Positions 1-10,900 of a stretch of 15,722 bases of DNA are shown piece after piece (the first letter of the stretch is position 1; every line of letters starts with the position of its first letter). The notes beneath the pieces were generated by a model. The model saw nothing but the letters and a program-made list of their open reading frames with translations. It did not search any database and was not told where the DNA came from. Source of the stretch: Acanthaster planci (taxonomy: Eukaryota; Echinodermata; Asteroidea; Valvatida; Acanthasteridae); assembly GCF_001949145.1 (NCBI RefSeq), contig NW_019091458.1, positions 1 through 15,722 on the forward strand, read 5' to 3'. A program made the translations under genes and the position numbers.

Positions 1-1840
1 AGATATCGCATGCACTGCAGCTCAGGCTCTTGAAGCGTGGCGTGGGCTAACCCTGAACTGAACCAAAGATGGTATTGCCAGCAGAGATTAGCCACGGAAT
101 CACAAGTTTAGCAAGATGCCACTCAATCCTCTGCAGACCGACTCCTGTCGATCTAAAGGGGAATGTGGGCTCACGGAATTCGGAATGCTCGCACTTCCTC
201 GCGAATCCCAACAAACCCAGGGTTGCCCCGTTGACCCTATAAATATACCAAGGAAAGAGGGGGACCATGGTATTAGATCACTCGCACCGCCTTGCGGACC
301 CCCAAAAATCCCAGGGTTGCCCCGCTGACCCTATGTATCGCTTGGTAGTAATCGCGTAGAGTTAACAATCTATAAAATGCACACACACAAAAAGAGAAAC
401 TATACCACCAAAACAAGAGAATATACACATAAAACATCAGAAATATAGAATGTACATTTATTACATTATGTTATGGTTTGATCAGAATGTCACAAAGGTG
501 TGTAGGGAAACAGAAAACTCAATAAACTCGAAGATGTCAAAAAGACAAAGCAGAAGACCTGCAACATCCCACATAATCTGAGGATGGAAGGCCATGCACA
601 TCGAGCCCTTACAGAATAACATGCGTAAACAATGCCAGCTGAAAGTGTATACATTTTATTGTAAATAGTTGTTTGTATGAGGCTAGTATGTGGAGTCAAA
701 TAAAATAGTCTTAATATACTAGTCAAATGCTGCTTTTCCCTCAAACATGAAGCAACTTGCAGTGCACATGCAGCGTTGTAGAAGCATATGGCATGCATGC
801 ATACATGATACACTGGCTGGTTCATATCAGAGTGCAAGGACATGGGAGAGCCAGGAGTTAGCAATTCCCCCCCCCACAATGACGTGAAGTCGTCCCCAAA
901 TTAATTGGCAATCCAAAACCGTAACATGATCAAAATCTTGGAAAAAAGTCTGCCAGTTAGTTCTCAAATTCCTCTTTAGATATGGGTATTTTCCCCATTT
1001 ATGTATTCATCTGAGGTTCTCAGGGCTCCCATTTTAGCAGTTGAGTAAAGAGTAATTCTCCATTGGGCATACTCTGTGTTTTTGCAAAAGTGTCCGATCT
1101 ATGCCGGCACTTCATTTGCGCCGATGTACTGCTTTCTTTAACAAAAGTCCCCAATCAAAACTTCAGAACTTTGTGTAAGAGACTATTCCATTTAATGCAT
1201 CCTGGACTTAATGTTTTGGGCACTCTATAAAAAACATACTTTAAATAAGGGGTGCTGTAATATCTAATCAATTGGAGAACAGCTGGGGATGTGCTTTTTA
1301 TCTAGAAAATAAATAATTATATCAGGGAGATATGCAATCTGAAATTGGCCAAAACTTTTTCAAGCTCATTTTGTTGATTTGGGGGTACCTGTATCTTGTG
1401 GATATTTGTGAATCTTGGATGTTTGTAAATTTCTTCTCAATGCAGATTCCGCAACATGTATCACAATTCAAAACACTTGCAAATTTGTTTTTTTTCCTTT
1501 TTGTATGGTGATCTGACTTCTGCACAACTTTAAAAAATGCAAGTATGTGCACTTGCAGGGTCATTCTAAATTTCATATTGTTTTATTTTAGTCATCAATA
1601 GCTGCCTGCCATTGTTACAGAAGGGACCAACACATAGTTTTGGAGACATTACTCAAAATGTTATACACTTTACAAGATATGCGGTGTGCAAATGTGGGAT
1701 ACAGGCAACAAAAAATAATTTGTCCTTTGTTTACTCAGAGCAGGGAGATACAAATTAATGTGAAACAAATTTTTAAGTGTAAGAAATTGTTCTGACATCT
1801 GCAACTTTTTATATTAATTATGACCTGTTATGATTCTAAC
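1..1840 (-). other. Intron 10 (start only), at least 1840 bp
   Basis: This lies downstream of exon J in gene orientation, beginning with GTTAGA at 1840. I searched the minus strand for the expected motif VI exon and found none, so the intron must run past the left edge. It holds a duplicated G+C-rich unit (187-334), a C9 run (867-875) and otherwise unremarkable A+T-rich sequence. The 129-codon open frame at 490-879 on the minus strand has no recognisable family and no coding character. Confidence 0.7.
187..334. repeat. Duplicated ~54-base G+C-rich unit
   Basis: Copy 1 is 187-240 and copy 2 about 280-334. The last 25 bases (216-240 and 310-334, beginning CCCAGGGTTGCCCCG) differ at a single base. 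The preceding ~29 bases align with several substitutions and one gap. The offset is 94 bases. The flanking region 1-340 is clearly richer in G+C than the rest of the intron. A TATA-like AT-rich word (TATTTATAG on the minus strand, near 236-246) lies next to copy 1. It could be part of a transposable element that continues left of the window, for example an LTR or a subterminal repeat. No encoded protein supports that. Confidence 0.6.
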
Positions 1841-1999
1841 CTTGTGCTCATCAGGGTCGAATTTCAGGGGGCGTGGCCGACTGGTGGAGGTCAAACTCTC
1901 TACTTCGATTTCCTTTAAGCCTTTCTGTTGCTTTGCAGATTGGCAGCGTTGTTGATCAATCAACTCATTCGTGTAGCCTGTGATAACTCGCCACTCAGC
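1841..1999 (-). CDS. TRANK1: Exon J: segment between motifs V and VI
   Basis: The acceptor is TTTCCTCCTAG just above 1999 and the donor is CACAAG|GTTAGA at 1841. Its 159 nt are phase 0 at both ends. The translation begins AEWRVITGYTNELIDQQRCQ (671-690), continues through a charged stretch (KGLKEIEVES) and ends RPRPLKFDPDEHK (711-723). The EWRVITGY start fits the family sequence directly after motif V. The next piece in the family would be a short E-L-K-Q-L-Y-T-A-T-R-A-R type block (motif VI), which should be the following exon. The exon lacks an ATG and is shorter than common ORF cut-offs. The DNA shows its start and splice sites clearly. Confidence 0.88.
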
Positions 2000-4900
2000 C
2001 TAGGAGGAAAGATATTACTTTATTTGCTTTTTCCTAAAGGCTTTATAAAAACATTTTGTCCTGAAATATATTTTTGGGATATCATATACGGTCCTCTGAT
2101 TTGTATGCGATAATCAAACACCCTTACTTTTTAGCTTATTCCTTAAATGTGCATTCTTTCCTTATAATTTACAAAGTCTTTTTCACAGATAAAGAGAAAG
2201 TGGTTGCACCACAACACTTCTGACACACAGCTTACAGTTCAATAATATTTTGTACAAACTATCAAGTTAAATGTAGCTTACTGTGAACGCCTGTACATTA
2301 AATTAATTCACTGCCCAGCTGCAGTACAGTAAGAACATAGAAACACAGGAAAGAGAACAAGCCACAGAACAAATCAAGCACTCTGGTGCAAAAAAAGTCC
2401 TTTTTTTGGTTAATTTTGGCCTCTGCCCTTACGCTCATTTTACGTTGTTTTTTTGACTCACTGGGGAATCCTTGAAGAAGTTGTAGAGCAGGACATCATC
2501 AAACTCCAACCCTTTGGCCTCGCAGATGGTCATGACCAGACCGAGGCGAAGCTCTGCCGGCAGTCTCTTGATGGCTTCTTCATTGGTGACCAGGATTACC
2601 TGTGAGACGCAGACCTATTTGGTTACCATGGTAATTTCTGATGATGGGTACCAATGAAGTATCATACAGTTGCCTCTGGAAGTCAGATGGCAATAACAAA
2701 CAGTCCACAGATGATTATAAGATCTTAGCTGGTGGCCTGTGACTTTCCATAGCCAAGACTTTCTTGTTGGACAACTATAACCCTAATCTGGTTCTGTGGC
2801 ACGTCAAGACTTTAAACACAAAATATGTAAGACTTTTAAACTCAGTAAATGGACCTGCTGTGTGGGTGCGTGTGGGTTGGTGTGTTTGTTTGGCCATGGG
2901 GGTCCTGGCAGAACTGGTATCTACCAACAGGTTGACTTCATCTTTCAAAATCCTCCAAAGCCTCCTGGTAGATTTTTGAAAGGACCTTGGAAGGATAGAG
3001 TAAATTCTGGGCCATTACACTGACCTGGTGAGCTCCAAACTCAATCTTGGATGTCTTCCTCTTGCTACCACGCAGCAGCAGAGCCAAATCACTGAAGCTG
3101 CAGGACTCCAGCAGCACTGGGGAAGGGCCGTGGAACAGGCCCTGGTCCCGCTCCAGATGGTCAAAGGAGTTTGGGAAGAAGTGGGTCATCAGGTCCACGA
3201 TAGTGGAGGCCAGCTTCAGGATCCCTGGATGAATGGCCAGAGTGTAGAGGTAAAATGCCAAAGTCTAAATGCAGAACCCTTGTTATTTGACTATGGCTTC
3301 CACAGGACCATGTATTATTGCTAGCAGGTGGCAAATAAGTCATTGGAATACAGCCATAGAGAGTGTCAGAGATGTCAACTTTTCAAAAAGAAAAAGTGTA
3401 ATCCTAAAACATGATACAGAATTACTTATTACATGTATACATTTCAACAGAAACACATTCAAACCCTCTGAGTTGAAATTTATTGTAATAGCAGGGGTGG
3501 ATCCAAGATTTAAGAAAAGGGGGGGTCCAACCAAGGGCACATATTTTGTTTCAAAAAGCATGCCTTGAACCCCTCTACCTTAACCCGAAAATTACAGGTG
3601 ACCTTTGAGGCTTAACAGTCTGCATGTGTGGTTGCAGAAAGTGATCACTTTGATACCAGATGGAGGAAAATGGTATCCAACCGCAAAAATAAAAGAGGCA
3701 GGGAACAATTTCAAATGCTTTGACATTAGCCACCAAAACAATAAAAATACATTAGATTTATCGACCGGAAATGGCCTTGAGAGATTTCAGAGACACATAC
3801 ATTTCATTAAATGGAAGCATTTTTCAATTTTTTCTTATTACTGTTTTTCCCCACTTATGTTGTACGAGATCCTGCATTATATTTATCTTTGTTTTGATGT
3901 ATTTTTACATTTTAAGGGCCCCAAATGATCATCTTTTGCTGGATGGGTTACACTCATTCAAGATGGTTTTTTTTTAATTGAATTTGACCCACAATAAGGT
4001 CCGCATCACATTACATTAGGCAATCAAAAAGTGTTGGCAGTGTGCGAACGAGTAGCACTACTTTTAAAGTCTTCAAAATGACCTATTTCTGGCATACTTT
4101 AGTGTCAAAGTCAACATACAATACTTTGTTACTGCATGGAGCTATAAATACAGAGAAAGTTGACGCAAAGCTTACAGTCAAGTGTGCACGTTGAGTGGTT
4201 TCAAAATAGTCTTTGTGTAAGTCGGATAAAGTTACCACAGTATGAGCTTGCCTATAAAACCCAAACCCTCTTGTAAATCTACACATCTTGATGAAAACAG
4301 TCTAGGCAGCAACAAGAGCATGAGTAGTTACTGTGGCAAAAAAGGGTTTTATGAGAGAAACTGTGAATTAGAAACAAGGCATTTGGCAGTAACTATAATA
4401 GTGTGAGACTAATCTCATCCATATGCAGACATCAATGCAACTTATTTTGGTGTAAGTTGAAAATAATTTCAGAGATGATAAAAAAAAACTATCCTTCCAT
4501 GCAATTTTTGTCTATTCAGTATAAAATAATGTGCATGTTTCTCCAGCCTTGTTGCATGTGTGAAGGACCTAATGCAGGGAGTTAAAGCATCAGGTCAAAT
4601 TGAATAAAATGTGCCCCAAGTATAGGTCAATTTTCTCCACGCATTGTTTTGTGCCTCATCGAAGTTCATCTGTGGGGGGAAGATCATTATCTTTGGCGCC
4701 ACGCACAATAATCTACCAAATTTGAGGAGTCCAAGTTGCACCAACATGCCTGAACTTACTCTTCCTTGGATGGGTTAGAGCATTCAATCAGTTGTAAAGA
4801 AACTCATGGATAAGAACAAAAGGATTGGACAGGCTAAATCTTGCAAGCCATGGTTGACTGATCATGATAACAATTCCGTTTCCTTCCACACAATGCCTGG

Positions 4901-7900
4901 GAGAGCACTTCTCCACACATTAACACGCACACAATACACATCCGTGCTTTCTCTGCACACCCAGGATAGTCTTTTGTAAGTTCATGAGTGTATGTTTAAA
5001 TGTGAATGGAAATGATGTTAAGTTTGATTGAGGGGATGGAAATGAGATGCGAAAGGTGGTAAAGGTGATGAGAATCGGCGGGAAATGAGAGAGTGTCTCC
5101 CTGAATTCCATCTGTGTAGATGTGTTGTCACTTGGCTTTGCTGCAGCGACATGATTTTTCTTCTTTAGGGCAATTCAGGGTCTAAGACGGTATTAACAAG
5201 CAGTCTGGCTTGTAGTAGCCAACAGCTTGCTTAAAAGTAGAATTTCTAGAGTGGCAACCGAGCAATTTTCTGCTTGATGTTTGTTTTCAACCTGGCTTGA
5301 GGGAGAGGAGTCAACAATGTTGATCAGTAACTGTAAGCTGAAGAATATAATTGGTTTTTTTTTTGTTTACTTTATTCAAAGAATATTATTTTCATTAACG
5401 GAGCAATTGGTATATTTCCCCATTGAGGATATTGTTTGGAATCTGAACCATTTGAGATATGTTTTGATTGCTGATTTATTATAGTACTTGAATCAGAGAC
5501 GTTATAGTGACACAGAAACACAAGTAATGTGTTATGACCTTTTGAGAATAGAGTTAAAGTGTTGCATCCATCCCAGTAAAGGTTTAAATGCATAATTGCG
5601 GTTAAAACAGATATTTTGACCCAAAGTTATTGTAATAATGTGCTGGAAATTGCAGATGGCCTGCTCCGATGTTGAGATGAGGGTCATACGGATTGTCCTT
5701 GACAATGCGAGGGCCAAGAAAGCTGAGAGCCATCTAGTGACCGTCAGCCATATATGAACCTCCAGAGACAGTAGGCTGGAGAAGCATTTCAAGCTGATGG
5801 GATGTGAGAGGTGCCCAAAGACATCAGAGACTTCATTCATGGCTGATTGCATGAACTCTGAACAGAACAGTAGATTCATCATTGCACCTATTCACCCTAA
5901 GTTCATCATAGCTTTAATTGGGGCGAGCAGGTGGTTTGACCTCAAACAAGTGAGTTTTGGGGTTCGGTAGACATACGCCTTTTGGTGAAAGTTTAATTTT
6001 AAGCTTTTAGGTTCTCCTGGGATGCCCACCACGTCTTGTGTTTGTCTTGCTGTATGTGGAATAGCCCAAAGAAATATTATTGTACAAGTTGGCATCTCTG
6101 GAGTGTTCAGAATAGGCACTGTTATTTCTGGTTACAAGCTATTTTTATGGAAGCTTTTGTTTCAAAGTGTATTGAAATGGCATAGACAAGTTTATTTCTC
6201 CTATTGATTCAGAAGATGATGACATCATTTGTATTGACTGTATAGGTGGCAGAGCATGCACAATGCCAGCTTTGTTGGCACCCAAGTGTGTTAAAATAAG
6301 TTGCAGTGACATTATTGTACAGTACATCCAGACCGTCGTGCGAGCTTGTGGCATAATTACCAGATTCATTTCTAACAGAAGCTTTACCAGCAAGTGCATG
6401 TGTAGGTGAAACGTAGGAGCTTATTTACATGCCCGTAAGAATCAACTGTTACTAGGAGTGGTTGATTTGCATTTGTACTAAGAGTACATAACTCTGAGAG
6501 AGATATTGGGAAAAAAGGTCAGCTTGAAGGTCAACTACACTATCTACATGTAGGTCAGAAGGTTTGGACAGGAAGAGAGCTGACTGATGCCTTGCAGTTC
6601 CCATTACTAGGCAGATAGGGAGACAATTTGGAAATTTTAGGGAAATTGCGTGGTTGCAGATAGCGGAATATGGGTTGGAGATTATATAGGCCTAGGCAAC
6701 ACTTTCATAATTGGACAACTATAACTGAAACCTGATAATTCCCAATACTCGAGGGAAATATTGCCTTGCCGATAATTTTGCTTGTCCTATATTTGTTTAC
6801 TGTTATCAACAGAGACACCCCCATCAATTACCATCGGTGGTATATTTTTACCCAATAACCCCAGATTGTTGGTCTTGACCCCAGACTGCTTAAGATTGCT
6901 CATCAAACCCAAGGGCCAAGGCAGAGTAGGATTAGGTTTTTCTTGACTGGTACAATCTAGGTTCGCTAGCTGGGAATAAATGCCCATAGAATAAAATGCT
7001 TGACATAACAAAAGGCTTTCCAGTATGTCAAAGTGATTAGTACACCCAGGATATGACCACAACTCAGTCCAGCAAAGAGGACGGGGAACCACTGCTGTAA
7101 TGACACTATATACTTAGGCCCGATGAAATAAAGCTTGAAAATTACTCTATAGGCATTCTTGTTTCTTTTTAGAATATATTCTATGGGCTCTGTGTGAACA
7201 AAACATGACATATTTTACACTAAATTGTGTCCAATTGAGGCGGCACACCCTGTATGTATGCACATTTTTCAATGGGCTCAGTTGGTCTTCATGTTAATTA
7301 CTGGATGTCCGATCGAAATGACTGGCCACCAGCCTCTCCGTTTTGTTTATGGTTGGACAGAAACACTGACAAGTCTTACCAGCATGTGACCTGTAGTTGT
7401 GTGTAAGTTGGTAAACTTTTTTTGGCACAGTCACAGCTGAGTGCTTGCCCAGGGCCTTGACGGATTTGCTGGCGTAGTGAAAGAGGGATTTCAGATCATC
7501 GAAGCGGAATGCCACACCACGCATGATGCTCTGCGCAGTGTCTCCTACAAAAGCCAAAAAAAAAAAAAAATGCTTAATTGACAACAATGATAAGTCATAA
7601 CTTGAAATGTTTGGGGATTGTCTGTAGAGGCATTTTCTTGTCAAACCTATCAAAAAAAGGGACCCATGCAATAGAGGTTTCAAAACAAACCTTGAACTGC
7701 ATCTCCATTCAACTTTTTATACTACATTCAAATCTTTACATTTTCATTTAGGTGTTCAGCAGCCAATTTCACGAAACGTGGCTTAACTTCACACCATGCA
7801 TAAGCCTCGCAAAACACATTTGTGCCATAGCTGTGCAGTATACTTACAACAGTTTTCAGGGAAAGTTGCTCGGTTGTGCAATACTTTTTGGATGAGGACG

Positions 7901-10900
7901 GTCATGGCCTTTAATTACAGATGTTCTTCTACCATATCACAGCAGTCATTGAATTATCTCCATGCACCCACCATTGTGATAACATTTTGGTCTTTTGGTA
8001 TCAAAACCAGATAGAAACAGATATCAAAGTTCTCTCACAGCCGAACAAGTTTTTCATCACTTCCCCAAAACAAAGTTGTACATTTCTTATAAACCTTCCT
8101 GAGCAACAATGATCAAGTCCCTAACAAAGCATGATTTGTCAGTTAAATCATTGATTTCTGCTTAGTGCTGCTCAACTTACATTTTGCGAAATGACAGTGT
8201 CAGAGGGACGGCAAAAGTCACAGACTTATGTGCTGCATAACTCTCATGAAATGTGTCATAATTTGTTGGACATCTTGTTGCGCATAAGTAAAGATACATG
8301 TGTGTCGTTAAGTAAAACACTGTTAAATACAGGGGATCTAAGCTCTGGAATTCCCTCCCTAGTCAACTTAAAGCTTCTACTAATCTACATGTATTTATCT
8401 TTAAACGATTATTTAAATCTACCACAATTCAAACATACCATAAATCATGCCTGTGATTAACCTACTTTATTTCTTGTGGTCTCGATAAGCCTGCTGATCT
8501 GCACTACATTTTTGTTGTTTGTATTTACATGTTTATGTTATATGGATGTCTTATGAGTATTTGTATTTCCCAATTTAAGGTCGTGTGTAATGTAACGGCT
8601 CATGCTTCAAAGCTACCTCTTCCTGATGGGCTCTCCCTGCAGCATCTATAAATCTCATTGCTAACAATGTGATTTGACTACTGATACTGTAGAAATAAAT
8701 TAAACTGAGCAGTGAAGAAAAGTGCATTAAGTTTTGTGAGACTGGCTGTGGCAGCCAATATTGCAAAACATACAAACTGTTTAAAAAAACAGGCGTGGGA
8801 CAGATGAGTCCTTAGTGAGAGGATGCAGCATCCCCCCTCAAAAAATAACTTGGCTCATTTAGGGTTAAAATAGTCACTCTCTTTTCACTAAATACTTCTG
8901 GACAAAAATTGAAACAAAACATATTATTCACTACTAACCAGTCAGAAAGAGTGAGTTAGGGTCATGTGCACATCTTATTAGGAGTGCAAGCTCTGCCTGT
9001 GTGAAGTCCTGTGTCTCATCCACGTAGATCTCATGCAGCACCCAGTTAAGCATCTGGACATGCTGCAGCCGACGGTAGATGTGGAACACTAGGTCTCCCT
9101 CATCAAAGAGACCCTTCTGGCTCTTGAGGTGCTGAAGTGGAGATGATAAACATGAAAAATGTTGAAGCTTGACAGAATTTAGCACTCACATACACCCTTG
9201 TTCTGTAATACTGAGGACAAACACGTGTTGTTTCCTCTATTTTGCAGGGACTGAAAATGTTGTGGGGACAGACACATATCCTCACAACTCGGTCCTAATT
9301 TGCCTAAAAAAAGAAATCATCCCCTCAAGGTGGTGAAGGTCTATCCGTACTTCTTATGGAGTTATAGGAATTATCTTTTGAAATAGAAATGCTATGAGGA
9401 CCAGAAACATTGTGGGGAATCAAGTTTGGGACAAAAATGTGGTTCTTACTTTCTTGACAAAAGAATGTGGGAAAGACTCACCCACAAATGCATGCACACC
9501 CACACTCGAGCCACATTACATTGGGCAAGTTAGCGTGAAAAACTGTATTAAATTTTAGTTTGATCTAGGACACCCAAACCATGGATGGATTGGGCCACCT
9601 AGTAAACCATTTGGAATCAAGCTAGGGGCAGGGTCAAACCTGGTTGTCAATTGAGGTCAACCTGTAGTTCGCACCAAAATTTGCCAATAGTGGTCAGGAC
9701 CAGACACATGCAGAAACATACATGCACAGGCTGTGGGGACCTAGAATGTTATTTGGACAACTTTTTGTCCCCACAATTTGGTTTTTTACTTTTCTGACAA
9801 ACAAGTGAGTAAATACCTGGATTGCGGTTTCCATCCTAATCTCCTTTTGTTTGGTCCCCATAGGATTTGCACATGATTTTCCAATCAGGAACTTATTGCT
9901 ATTTTATATTCATCATCCACAACTGACAGCAGAAACAAACTCACACACATAATAATTATGGGCTCTTTCAATTGGAGCACTGTTTCAGCCCTCTCTAGGC
10001 TAGTACTGGCAAATCTAATTGGAGTGATTCATACTGCAGTCCACCATCAAACATATGATGCCGAGTCCACTTTTCATTGCTGTGGTTGACTCACAGTGTT
10101 AACTAGCCATCCAAGTAATGACATGAAATCTGAGGCCTTGTAAATAAAAAACATTACTGTTCACAGAAATATATTCCAAAAATGTAAGTCTAAAGTAAAC
10201 CACTGAATCTTTCTCACCTAGATCAGATCACACACTGGCAAAAATGCTCTTAAATTGGCGTCAGAACTTTTCTGACGATGCATTATATCACTTGAACTTC
10301 TGCAACAAATGGCAACTTTCCTGTACTGACAATCCTGTTAATTAGGGGGCTTCTTCAACACTGATCGCAAAGGAATTTATGAACTTTTAAAAAGCCTTTT
10401 ATAGTATGTAAAATGGGGAACAAATAATGTGGCAGTCGTGGTCACACATGGAACTGCATCGGCATAAACTGAATGCTTTTTTTGTGAAAGATTTGTGACA
10501 GCCTGCAAAACACGTTCTCTGAGACCTCATAGGTTTTGAAGAGATTGTAGATCTCTTCTCTGTTGGCGGTGAAATTGGAGGCCCTCTTTTGGCCGAGTGC
10601 GAGGTAGCTTTCGAGAGATAGGTGGCCAGAGTCTGTGTGAAGCGCTTCAACTGATCCTGTACGTACAAATAAAAGACACAGCAGAATTTCAACTTTCAAG
10701 TGAGTTCAACACTTAAGGTTGCTTGAACAATAAACCTCAGAAGTGTTATCCAGCTTCTACATTCAAAACTGTGTTCTGCTATTCCATTAACTACATAAGA
10801 GATCAAATTTCAAATGTTACATACACGTACTACGTCAGCATCCCAGATACATACTAAACATGAGCTGCAAACAACAGGGTTATTCAATCAAGCTGTTTCT

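Noticed and set aside
490-879. 129-codon minus-strand open frame
   Set aside because: It has no family resemblance, a composition rich in cysteine and leucine as random A+T-rich frames show, and no splice phase match to exon J. A passing resemblance of VRAR to motif VI does not extend to flanking residues.
3028-3343. Plus- and other-frame ORFs over exon H
   Set aside because: They are shadows: the minus-strand frame carries the conserved TRANK1 segment with matching splice sites.
4920-5111. 63-codon minus ORF over a purine-rich plus-strand tract
   Set aside because: It arises from biased composition (Ser/Phe/Thr-rich reading of a pyrimidine tract); no start or splice context.
10399-10692. 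97-codon alternative frame over exon E
   Set aside because: The frame giving GSVEAL and REEIYNLF fits the family and the phase-1 junction. The other frame fits neither.
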